NCBI RefSeq assembly: GCF_003602235.1
Contig: NZ_QZVS01000083.1
Span: 47,997 to 111,996, forward strand
DNA from: Cryobacterium melibiosiphilum
GTDB taxonomy: Bacteria; Actinomycetota; Actinomycetes; Actinomycetales; Microbacteriaceae
DNA length: 64,000 bases
Direction of reading: 5' to 3'
Part shown: one piece after another, positions 15,055-23,130 of the stretch
How positions within the stretch are numbered: the first letter of the stretch is position 1
Layout of the letters: each line of letters begins with the position of its first letter
The notes under the pieces: model-generated
The model's database searches: none
What the model was told of the DNA's origin: nothing
Seen by the model: only the letters and a program-made list of their open reading frames with translations
Translations under genes and position numbers: made by a program

Positions 15055-17976
15055 CTACTCGCCGAGCAGCGCGAGCATGCTCGCGATGGTTTCGGTCAGT
15101 TTGGCGTCAGCCTCGCCGAAGGCGGCGAAGTCACCCGAGGCCAACGCAGCCTGCTTCTCAGCGAGCGCCGTGTTGGCGACCTCCAGCAGGGCCTTGAGTT
15201 CGGCATCCGTCGCCGGATCACCCGTCGAGGTAGCACCGTCGGTGGACCCGTCGGTTGCGGTCTCATCTGTCGGGCTCGTGGTGGAGGTGTCATCCTCGGT
15301 CACCGGTACCTCGGTGTCGCCAGCATTGGCACCGGAGTCACCGCCGAACAGCACATCGAGGGCCTGGTCGAGGGTGTCCTCGAAGGCGATCTGGTCGCCG
15401 AAGGCCACCAGCACCTTCTGCAGCAGCGGGTAGCTGGTTTCACCCGTGGACTGCACGTAGACCGGCTGCACGTAGAGCAGGCCGCCACCGACCGGCAGGG
15501 TCAGCAGGTTGCCGTTCAGCACACTCGAGGAACCCTGACGCAGCAGGTTGAGCTCGGTCGAGACCGTGGGGTCGGCGTTGAAGACGTTCTGCACCTGACC
15601 CGGTCCGGGAACCGTGCCGTCCTTGGGCAGGTTCAGCAGTCTCAGCTGACCGTACCCTTCAGCGCGCACCCCGTCTTCGGATCCGGCATCGGCATCGACG
15701 GCGAGGTAACCGTAGAGCACGTTGCGGCTCGATTCACCCTGTGCGTCGGGCTGGAAGGTCGAGTACAGCGAGAACGACGGAGCGTCTGCGCCGGGCACCT
15801 TCATGGTGAGGTAGTACGGCGGCTGCAGGGTCGGATTCGCGGCGGGCGAATCCGGGTCGTTCGGGGAGATCCACGCGTCGTCCTTGGAATAGAAGGAACC
15901 CGGGTCGGTCACGTGGTACTGCCCGAGGATGGCCCGCTGCACCTTGAAGAGGTCGGCGGGGTAACGCACGTGGCTCATCAGGTCACCGCTCATCTCGGAG
16001 ATGGGCTTGAGCGTGGACGGGAAAATCTTCTGCCACGTCTGCAGCAGGGGTTCCTCCTCGTCCCACGCGTAGAGCACCACTTCACCGCTGTAGGCGTCGA
16101 CGGTGGCCTTCACCGAGTTGCGCATGTAGTTGACGCTGTCGAGCGCGAACGGCTGGGGCGGCGTCTCGGTGTCGGCGATGGCGTCACTCAAGCTCACCGG
16201 CGTGGAATAGGGGTAACTGGCGGAGGTGGTGTACCCGTCGACAATCCATTGCACGCGGCCGTCGACGACGGACGGGTAGGCCTCGGAATCGAGTGTGAGG
16301 TAAGGGGCGACCTTCTGCACGCGGGTGACCGGGTCGCGGTCGTAGAGAATCTGGGACTCGTCGTTCACGGAGTCGGCGAGGAAAATCTGCTCGGACTGGA
16401 ACTTCAGTGCGTACAGCAGTCGCTTGAAGACGTTGTCGAGCGTGGGCCCACCATCTTCGCTGAACGTCGTATAAGTCTGGCCGGCACCCTCTTCGCCGGA
16501 CGGGTAGTCCAGTTCGATGGGGTCGGTACCCTCGGGAGCTCCGACGACGGAGTATTCCGGCGACGTGGTTCCGAAGTAGATACGCGGTTCAAACTCGCCC
16601 AGGGCGCCGGTGGTGGGGATGCCGGATTCCAGGAATACCGGCTGACCGTCGGCGGAACGCTGGTTGCCGTAGGCCGCAACGACGCCGTAACCGTGCGTGT
16701 AGATGGTGCGTGAGTTCACCCAGGTGTTGCCGGCGTTGAGACCCTCGAGGTTCAGGTCGCGAACGGCGACAACGGTGTCCTGAGACACCCCATCGATCAT
16801 GTAGCGGTCAACGCTGAGGTTCTCGGGGAACTGGTAGTACTGGCGGAACTGCTCGAGCTGACCGAATGAATCGCTGACCAGTGCGGGGTCGAGAATGCGA
16901 ATGTTGGCGGTCGTCTCCGCGTCGGCGCGCAGGGCGCCCGGCTCGGCCTCGGTGGTCGCGTTGTACGCAATCTCTTCGATGTCGGAGAGGCCGTAGGCAT
17001 CCCGAGTGAGGTCGATATTTCGTTCAATGTATGGCGCCTCGAGAGCCCGGGCGCTCGGGTCCACCTGGAACCGCTGCACCACCCACGGGTACAGGGACCC
17101 GATCAGCAGACTGCTGATGATCAGCAGCGCCGTGCCGATCACCGGCAGGCGCCAACGACCGATGATGGCCGTGACGATGAAGAGAATCGCCACGAGGGCG
17201 GCGATGCCGGCGAGGATTGCACGGCCAGGAATGGTCGCGTTGACTTCGGTGTACGCGGCGCCGGTGATGATGTCGCCCTGCGCGGTCAGGGTGGAGTACT
17301 GGTCGAACCAGATGCTCACGGCCTGCAGCATGAGGTAGAGGCTCGCGGTGACGGCGATTTGCACCCGAGCAGCCTTGCTGATGAGCACCTCTCGCCCGCT
17401 CAGGCGAATGGACCCGTACAGGTAGCTCGTGGCTGCGGCGACCAGGGCCGAGATCAGCACGACGGCGGATGCGAAGCCGAGCACGGCCTGGTAGAACGGC
17501 AGGTCGAAGAGGTAGAAGGAAATGTCAAAACCGAACTGCGGGTCGGTCTGGCCGACGGGCGTGCGGTTGAGCCACATCAGGATCGGCTGCCAGCGGGTGG
17601 CGGCCGCGACGCCGGCAAAGAGGCCGAGCAGCGCAGGGATACCGTACATGGCGAGGCGGCGCAGCGGCTCGATGACCTGCTGGTAGCGGTCCAGCTGCGA
17701 ATTGAGCTTCGCGTAGACGGGGCGCATCCGGTAGGCGAGCTGAATGCTCACCCAGACCGGCACGGACATCGCGATGAAGCCGATCACGAACAGCACCGCG
17801 CTGGCGATCCACTGCGTGGTCAGAACGTTGACGAACCCGAGTTGATCGAACCACAGCACATCGGTATACAGTCCGGCGAAGATAAAGAATAAGATCACCA
17901 GCCCGGCGATGATCGCTGCCGTGATGGCGAGCGGGGCTCGGCTCCGGGGAGGAGCGCTGGACGAAGATGAAGTCAC
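15055..17976 (-). CDS. UPF0182 family integral membrane protein
   Basis: 973 residues, matching the COG1615/UPF0182 family found across Actinobacteria and Cyanobacteria. About seven membrane helices occupy the first 300 residues, then a large soluble domain (for example LDLTRDAYGL- and GYGVVAAYGNQ-type segments), and a Thr/Ser/Asp-rich acidic tail. The function is not known. The GTG start at 17976 is preceded by AGAGG on the minus strand. It lies next to the YlbL-like protease and the Zincin_2 gene, as in mycobacteria. Confidence 0.92.
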   Translation of the reverse strand: MTSSSSSAPPRSRAPLAITAAIIAGLVILFFIFAGLYTDVLWFDQLGFVNVLTTQWIASAVLFVIGFIAMSVPVWVSIQLAYRMRPVYAKLNSQLDRYQQVIEPLRRLAMYGIPALLGLFAGVAAATRWQPILMWLNRTPVGQTDPQFGFDISFYLFDLPFYQAVLGFASAVVLISALVAAATSYLYGSIRLSGREVLISKAARVQIAVTASLYLMLQAVSIWFDQYSTLTAQGDIITGAAYTEVNATIPGRAILAGIAALVAILFIVTAIIGRWRLPVIGTALLIISSLLIGSLYPWVVQRFQVDPSARALEAPYIERNIDLTRDAYGLSDIEEIAYNATTEAEPGALRADAETTANIRILDPALVSDSFGQLEQFRQYYQFPENLSVDRYMIDGVSQDTVVAVRDLNLEGLNAGNTWVNSRTIYTHGYGVVAAYGNQRSADGQPVFLESGIPTTGALGEFEPRIYFGTTSPEYSVVGAPEGTDPIELDYPSGEEGAGQTYTTFSEDGGPTLDNVFKRLLYALKFQSEQIFLADSVNDESQILYDRDPVTRVQKVAPYLTLDSEAYPSVVDGRVQWIVDGYTTSASYPYSTPVSLSDAIADTETPPQPFALDSVNYMRNSVKATVDAYSGEVVLYAWDEEEPLLQTWQKIFPSTLKPISEMSGDLMSHVRYPADLFKVQRAILGQYHVTDPGSFYSKDDAWISPNDPDSPAANPTLQPPYYLTMKVPGADAPSFSLYSTFQPDAQGESSRNVLYGYLAVDADAGSEDGVRAEGYGQLRLLNLPKDGTVPGPGQVQNVFNADPTVSTELNLLRQGSSSVLNGNLLTLPVGGGLLYVQPVYVQSTGETSYPLLQKVLVAFGDQIAFEDTLDQALDVLFGGDSGANAGDTEVPVTEDDTSTTSPTDETATDGSTDGATSTGDPATDAELKALLEVANTALAEKQAALASGDFAAFGEADAKLTETIASMLALLGE

Positions 17977-18061
17977 GAATTGGCCTCTAGCTCTCAGTGG
18001 TCGGGTCCACCCATTCTAGACAACAGGTCAGTCAACCCGAACGTCAGCGCAGAGATACAGA

Positions 18062-18119
18062 ACTCCCGGTTCGCTGAGAATTCGATCTCGTTTCGGTCAC
18101 CTCCGCGACCGCCGGGAGT
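18062..18119. terminator. Weak hairpin between ylbL-like and UPF0182 genes
   Basis: Arms ACTCCCGG (18062-18069) and CCGGGAGT (18112-18119) enclose a second small hairpin (CGGTCAC/GACCG). There is no U-tract. It is just past the stop of the YlbL-like gene (minus strand) and is the only structure I see in this 146-bp gap. Confidence 0.35.
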
Positions 18120-18122
18120 CGC

Positions 18123-19244
18123 TCACGCAACGGGGCAGGTGGGCAGGGTGCTCGTATCCGAGCCGCTGGCCAACGCGTCGAGGGCCGTGACAGCCTCATC
18201 GAGGGTCTCGACGGCGAAAACCGTCAGTCCGTCGGGAATATGGCCGGTCACCTCGTCGCAGTTGGCGAGGGGGGCCAGGAACCAGTCGGCACCGGCATCC
18301 TCGGCTCCGTAAAGCTTCTGCTGGATGCCCCCGATCGGCCCGACCTCGCCGGCCTGGTTGATGGTGCCGGTCCCGGCGACATTCTCGCCGCCCTGCAGCG
18401 CACCGGGGGTGAGCTTGTCGATAATTCCGAGGGCGAACATCATGCCGGCGCTCGGACCACCCACGCGGTCCAGCTGGATTTTGACCTCGAAGGGAAAATC
18501 GTATTCCGTCGTGACGTTGATTCCCACGATGGCTGCCCCCTCGAAGTCGACCGGCGTCACCTGCACGTTCTCGCCCTGGCCGTCGCGGACGATCGCGACC
18601 GTCGCAGCATCCGTCGTGCCGTTGTCCTGCAGGGCCAGCCGGAGCTCGGTGATGTCACGCACGGAGACACCGTTCACGGACACAACCTCGTCGCCGGGGT
18701 CGATGATGCCGTCAGCCGGTGATCCCTCTGCGAGGGAGACGACGGACACGGTGGTCGGGTAGTCGTAGCCCAGGTGGGTGAGGGCTGCGGCGACCGAGTC
18801 GGTTTGGGAGTTGACCATGGCCGTGGCGTTCTGTTCTTCCCGCTGTTCGGTCGTGACGTCGGCCGGGTAGACATCGTCGAGCGGCAAGACCGCCTCGCTC
18901 GGGTCGAGCCAGGCGCGCGCGACCGCGAGCCAGCTCGGCCGGTTCTCCCGGTTGCCAACCACGGACACTGTCAGCAGGTCGAGGCTCCCCTCCGTGGGAT
19001 ACACCGTTTCCCCCGGGATCGTGATGAGTTCGAGCTCGTCCGCCGCGTCATCCTCGGTGTCGGGATTCGGAACGGTTCCGAGAGTGTTGAAAACCGGACC
19101 CGGTCGTTCGATGACGTAGGGAGAGGGCGTGAGGCCGAGAATCACTCCGGCAACCAGGGCGACCCCGAGGATGACCCAACCGGTGGTGCCGGAACGCCGT
19201 GCGCGCCGGGGGCTGGCAGTCGGGTAATCGCTGAAGAGAGCCAC
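18123..19244 (-). CDS. YlbL-like membrane-anchored protease (PDZ plus Lon-type S16 domain)
   Basis: 373 residues: one N-terminal membrane helix (about 20-42), a PDZ domain (about 160-250; GSPADGIIDPGDEVVSVNG) and a C-terminal Lon-like serine-lysine peptidase domain. The catalytic Ser is in GGPSAGMMFALG and the Lys in GIQQKLYGAEDAG. It faces the outside and may degrade or process envelope proteins. A GTG start at 19244 is chosen because AAAGGAG lies just upstream; the open frame extends 34 codons further without a ribosome site. Divergent from the Zincin_2 gene. Confidence 0.9.
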   Translation of the reverse strand: MALFSDYPTASPRRARRSGTTGWVILGVALVAGVILGLTPSPYVIERPGPVFNTLGTVPNPDTEDDAADELELITIPGETVYPTEGSLDLLTVSVVGNRENRPSWLAVARAWLDPSEAVLPLDDVYPADVTTEQREEQNATAMVNSQTDSVAAALTHLGYDYPTTVSVVSLAEGSPADGIIDPGDEVVSVNGVSVRDITELRLALQDNGTTDAATVAIVRDGQGENVQVTPVDFEGAAIVGINVTTEYDFPFEVKIQLDRVGGPSAGMMFALGIIDKLTPGALQGGENVAGTGTINQAGEVGPIGGIQQKLYGAEDAGADWFLAPLANCDEVTGHIPDGLTVFAVETLDEAVTALDALASGSDTSTLPTCPVA

Positions 19245-19396
19245 GGCTCTCCTTTCACATGTGTTCGAGTCGGGTATGAGTCCGTGGAAGCGTGTTCGCG
19301 ACAGGCGGACACCGAAGCTCTTCAGCCTAGGACATTTCCCAGTCACGCCGGATTTCTCCGACTAGCGTAGAAGTACGCAACTGAGAGGTGCCTGAA

Positions 19397-20854
19397 GTGG
19401 CCGACGACTCCCGACCCCACGATGACCAGAACGACGATGGTCTCAACAACGATGGTCTCAACGACGATGGCCGGAGCAACGATGGCCCGAGCAACGATGG
19501 CCAGAACCCAGGCAGGCAGAACCCCGAGGACGAATTCCGGGACATGCTCCAGAACATCCTGTCGGGCAAATCCACGATTGATCCCAGCCAGCTGGCCGGC
19601 GCTGCCGGGCTGCCAAGCGACCCCGCCAGTATCGCGGCACTCATGAGCCAGCTGCAGGGCGCCCTGCAGGGAGCCCAGGCCGGCACCGGCGCCATCAACT
19701 GGGATATTGCGCTGAAAGCCGGCCAGGAACGGGCCGCCACCGGGCAATTGACCCCCACAACCGTGGAACGCACCCAGCTCGACCAGGCCTTCCACATCGC
19801 CGCGCTCTGGCTCGACGACATCATCTCGGTCGCCGAACTGACGGCCGTGCCGCGCCTCATGACCCGCAAGGAATGGGTCACCGCGACCCTGCCGCTCTGG
19901 AGCCAGTTGGCCGAACCGGTGGCGACGAGCATCTCGGAGTCGCTGACCCGGGTGCTCACCGACCAGGCTCCGGAAGAGCTGCAGGGCATGATCGCCAATG
20001 CGAGCCAGATCGTGCGCAGCATCGGCGGAACCCTGTTCGCGATGCAGCTCGGCCAGGTCGTCGGACAGCTCGCAAGCGAGGTCGTCTCCGGCGGCGACGT
20101 CGGCATTCCGTTGCTCGACGACGGCCAGGCCGCCCTGCTCCCGCAGAACGTCGCCGAGTTCGGCGAGGGCCTCGATGTGCCCACCGACCAGGTGCAGATC
20201 TACCTCGCTGTGCGGGAACTCGCCCACGCGCGGCTCTTCCGTCATTCGCGCTGGTTGCGCCTGCACCTGATCAGCTCCATCACCGACTTCGCCCAGGGCA
20301 TCACGATCGACTCGAGCCGCCTCGAAGAACTGGCGTCCGGCTTCGACCCGTCGAACCCCGAAGAGCTGCGCGAGGCCATGCAGAACGGTTCGCTCATTCC
20401 ACCGAAGTCCGAGGCGCAGCTGGCAGCCCTCGCCCGGCTTGAAACGATGCTGGCGCTCGTCGAAGGCTGGGTCGACGTCGTGACGGTCGAGGCGACGAGC
20501 CGGCTGCCCAAGGCCGATGCGATCAATGAGACCGTCAAACGCCGCCGGGCGTCCGGCGGTCCGGCGGAATCGGCCTTCGCAACCCTCGTGGGCCTTGAAC
20601 TGCGGCCGCGACGGCTGCGCGAGGCCGCAGCGATGTGGCAGGCGGTGACGGATGCCGTGGGCAACGAAGCCCGGGACGCCCTCTGGGCACACCCTGACAT
20701 TCTGCCCACGATGGCGGACCTCGATGACCCGCAGGCCCTCGTCGCGCGGCTGACGAATGCCGCCAAGGGCGACGGCGCCGAACTCGACGACGTCGACCAG
20801 GCCCTCGAAGACCTGCTGCGCGACGACGGCGCCGAACGGCCCAAGGAAGACTGA
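19397..20854 (+). CDS. Zincin_2 family (DUF2342) putative zinc metalloprotease
   Basis: 485 residues. The central and C-terminal parts match the Zincin_2 family; the segment VRELAHARLFRHSRWL near 270 is the family signature with metal-site histidine. The N-terminus (residues 11-40) is a repeat of five-residue units such as NNDGL and SNDGP, followed by a short helical segment (DEFRDMLQNILSG). The GTG at 19397 has GAGAGG eight bases upstream; a GTG at 19388 overlaps that site and is less likely. Substrate is unknown. Divergent from the YlbL-like gene. Confidence 0.85.
   Translation: MADDSRPHDDQNDDGLNNDGLNDDGRSNDGPSNDGQNPGRQNPEDEFRDMLQNILSGKSTIDPSQLAGAAGLPSDPASIAALMSQLQGALQGAQAGTGAINWDIALKAGQERAATGQLTPTTVERTQLDQAFHIAALWLDDIISVAELTAVPRLMTRKEWVTATLPLWSQLAEPVATSISESLTRVLTDQAPEELQGMIANASQIVRSIGGTLFAMQLGQVVGQLASEVVSGGDVGIPLLDDGQAALLPQNVAEFGEGLDVPTDQVQIYLAVRELAHARLFRHSRWLRLHLISSITDFAQGITIDSSRLEELASGFDPSNPEELREAMQNGSLIPPKSEAQLAALARLETMLALVEGWVDVVTVEATSRLPKADAINETVKRRRASGGPAESAFATLVGLELRPRRLREAAAMWQAVTDAVGNEARDALWAHPDILPTMADLDDPQALVARLTNAAKGDGAELDDVDQALEDLLRDDGAERPKED
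19430..19504 (+). repeat. 15-bp tandem repeat, five units, in frame
   Basis: Five 15-bp units with a shared AACGATGG core encode NDDGL, NNDGL, NDDGR, SNDGP and SNDGQ at the N-terminus of the Zincin_2 protein. Confidence 0.9.
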
Positions 20855-20865
20855 CCCCGCTGCGT

Positions 20866-20906
20866 GTGCCGGGGCGGCGAGCGCGGGATTGCAGCCGCCC
20901 CAGCAC
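20866..20906 (+). terminator. Hairpin after the Zincin_2 gene
   Basis: Arms 20866-20878 and 20894-20906 pair over 13 positions with one mismatch and a 15-base loop. No clear U-tract. A 10-bp repeat (CGCAACCCGG) in three near-copies follows at 20921-20947. Confidence 0.55.
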
Positions 20907-21004
20907 GGGGGTGAACTGAGTGCAACCCGGCGCAACCCGGCGCAACCTTGACCGACCTAGCCTCTTCATTACGGACAGAGAATCCCTAACGAAGGAGTTA
21001 GAAC

Positions 21005-22081
21005 ATGACTGTTTACGCCACCGAGACCACGGCCTCCGCCGGGTCGACCGGAGACGCCCGCGCCACCCGAATGCAGGCGGCGGTGGTAACCGAATTCGGC
21101 ACCGACCTCTCCGTCGAAGAAATCACCGTTCCCCAGCCGGCCACCGGCCAGATCCTCGTCAAGCTCATCAGCAGCGGTGTCTGCCACACCGACCTGCACG
21201 CGGCCGAGGGTGACTGGCCCGTCAAGCCGACCCTGCCGCTCGTCCCGGGACACGAAGGCGTCGGAACCGTCGTCGCCCTCGGCAACGGGGTCACCAACCA
21301 CCACGTCGGTGACATCGTCGGCAACGCCTGGCTCTGGTCGGCGTGCGGCAACTGCCAGTACTGCCGTACCGGCTGGGAGACGCTCTGCGAGTCCCAGAAG
21401 AACGGCGGCTACGGCGTCGACGGGTCCTTCGGTGAGTACATGCTCGTCGATGCGCGCTTCGCGGTGAAAATCCCCGAAGGCAGCGACCTGATCGAGATCG
21501 CCCCGGTGCTCTGTGCCGGCGTCACCGTCTACAAGGGCCTGAAGATGACCGAAGCCCGACCCGGTCAGTGGGTCGTCATCTCGGGAATCGGCGGACTCGG
21601 CCACATCGCCGTGCAGTATGCCAAGGCCATGGGCCTGCGTGTGGTCGCGGTCGATGTCGCCGACGACAAGCTCGCCCTGGCCACCAAGCACGGCGCCGAA
21701 ATCGTGATCAACGCCTTGACCGAGGACCCGGTCGAAGCCGTGCAGCGCCAGACCGGCGGCGCCCACGGCGTGCTCGTCACCGCCGTGCACCCGGCCGCCT
21801 TCGGCCAGGCGATCGGCATGACCCGGCGCGGCGGCACGATCGTCTTCAACGGCCTGCCGCCGGGCGACTTTCCCGCGCCGATCTTCGACATCGTGCTCAA
21901 GGGCCTGACGATCCGCGGCTCGATCGTGGGCACCCGCCAGGACATGGAGGAAGCCCTCGCGTTCTACGCCCGCGGAGAGATCCACCCCACAGTATCGACC
22001 CGTTCACTCGGCGAGATCAACGACATCTTCGACGAGATGAAGCACGGCAAAATCGACGGTCGCGTGGTCATCACGTACTAG
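21005..22081 (+). CDS. adhP: Zinc-dependent alcohol dehydrogenase, AdhP type
   Basis: 358 residues, medium-chain dehydrogenase that interconverts primary alcohols and aldehydes with NAD(H). Catalytic zinc ligands lie in SGVCHTDLHA near 58 and GHEGVG near 85; the structural zinc site is ACGNCQYCRTGWETLC near 115. The NAD-binding GIGGLGHIAVQYAK is near 196. AAGGAG lies seven bases before the ATG. It interrupts an otherwise conserved block (YlbL, Zincin_2, UvrD2), so it may be a later insertion in this lineage. A strong hairpin follows. Confidence 0.93.
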   Translation: MTVYATETTASAGSTGDARATRMQAAVVTEFGTDLSVEEITVPQPATGQILVKLISSGVCHTDLHAAEGDWPVKPTLPLVPGHEGVGTVVALGNGVTNHHVGDIVGNAWLWSACGNCQYCRTGWETLCESQKNGGYGVDGSFGEYMLVDARFAVKIPEGSDLIEIAPVLCAGVTVYKGLKMTEARPGQWVVISGIGGLGHIAVQYAKAMGLRVVAVDVADDKLALATKHGAEIVINALTEDPVEAVQRQTGGAHGVLVTAVHPAAFGQAIGMTRRGGTIVFNGLPPGDFPAPIFDIVLKGLTIRGSIVGTRQDMEEALAFYARGEIHPTVSTRSLGEINDIFDEMKHGKIDGRVVITY

Positions 22082-22089
22082 ATCTCACG

Positions 22090-22137
22090 GAATGCACTCC
22101 CGGTCGTCACGCCTGCGTGCCGATCGGGAGTGCATTC
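22090..22137 (+). terminator. Terminator-like hairpin after adhP
   Basis: A 13-bp perfect inverted repeat (GAATGCACTCCCG at 22090-22102 with 22125-22137) is located nine bases after the stop. TTGTTGG follows, a poor U-tract. Confidence 0.65.
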
Positions 22138-22245
22138 TTGTTGGCTGCTCCGCCCGGAAAGCCTGAACCAGCCACAAAGTCTGATCTCGCCACAAAGCCT
22201 GTGGACAACCCCGCGGCACCCCCGATGCCTGTCTAGGGTGTCGGC

Positions 22246-23130
22246 ATGGTCATCCGTATCGATCCCCACATCCCCCTCGTCTGGCGCACCCCCGACACCC
22301 TGCAGCTCGGCGTCGACGACCCCGTGGTGGTGCCGGGAGTTACCACCGCCATCGAAGCGGTCGTCGCGGCACTGTGCAGCGGAATTCCCCTGGCCGCGGC
22401 GGAACTGCTCGGCGTGCATGCCGGGGCGACCCCCGACGAGGTCCAGGAGCTCCTCACCCGACTCGGGCCGACCCTGATCGACACCCAGGCCCGCGAGCCT
22501 TCCCCTGTCGGCTTGGCCACTCCGGTCTGTGTTGATGGCGACGGGCCCACCGCCCGCCGCGTGCGCGCCCTGCTCGCCGATTATGGCGTTCCGGTGTGTT
22601 CCCGCGTCGAGTCAGCGGATGTCCCCGAGCGCTTTTCCCTCGCCGTGATCGTCGGTCATTACGCACTGCTCCCCGGCCGGCACGCGTTCTGGCTGCGCCG
22701 CGATATCCCGCACCTGCCCGTGGTCTTCAGCGACACGGAGGTGCGGATCGGCCCGCTCGTCATCCCGGGATGCGGCCCGTGCCTGTACTGCCTCGAGCTC
22801 GACCGCACCGATGCCGATGCGGCCTGGCCGCGCATCGCCAGCCAACTGCAGGCTCAGACCGCCCCCACCGAGACCACCCGCCGCAGCATCGACGTTGCCG
22901 GCCGCACGGCCGTGCACGTGCACGATTTTCTGAGCGGCATCCCCTCACCGCTCCTGGCGCATTCGGTCGTGGTCGAGGGACGCTCCGGAGCCGCTACGCT
23001 CCGCGTGCACCGGCCGCACGCGTTGTGCGGATGCCGAGCTCTTCCAGAAAGCGGGACCGTTCCCGCGGAGCACGCTGCTGCGGCCCCGTCGCCGCCCAGC
23101 TCAGAGCCAGCCGCGTGCGGGCTCGCGTGA
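22246..23130 (+). CDS. Orphan TOMM cyclodehydratase-like (ThiF/E1-related) protein
   Basis: 294 residues. The segment PGCGPCLYCLELDRTDADAA near 181, with a CxxCxxC, and the late ALCGC match the zinc-binding halves of partner proteins that bind leader peptides in thiazole/oxazole-modified microcin (TOMM) pathways. No YcaO gene or precursor peptide is seen nearby, so its job here is unknown. Similar orphan genes occur near uvrD2 in other actinobacteria. The ATG lies exactly six bases after TAGGGT (22234-22239), a leaderless promoter. The last 137 bases overlap the 3' end of uvrD2 on the other strand; the conserved part ends before that overlap. Confidence 0.65.
   Translation: MVIRIDPHIPLVWRTPDTLQLGVDDPVVVPGVTTAIEAVVAALCSGIPLAAAELLGVHAGATPDEVQELLTRLGPTLIDTQAREPSPVGLATPVCVDGDGPTARRVRALLADYGVPVCSRVESADVPERFSLAVIVGHYALLPGRHAFWLRRDIPHLPVVFSDTEVRIGPLVIPGCGPCLYCLELDRTDADAAWPRIASQLQAQTAPTETTRRSIDVAGRTAVHVHDFLSGIPSPLLAHSVVVEGRSGAATLRVHRPHALCGCRALPESGTVPAEHAAAAPSPPSSEPAACGLA

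Noticed and set aside
14998..16713. 571-codon plus-strand open frame opposite UPF0182
   Set aside because: Antisense of a clear membrane protein gene, without motifs; it starts at the edge of a tRNA gene.
19343..20935. 530-codon minus-strand open frame opposite the Zincin_2 gene
   Set aside because: Its translation of the repeat region and the rest shows no fold signature, while the plus frame has a known family.
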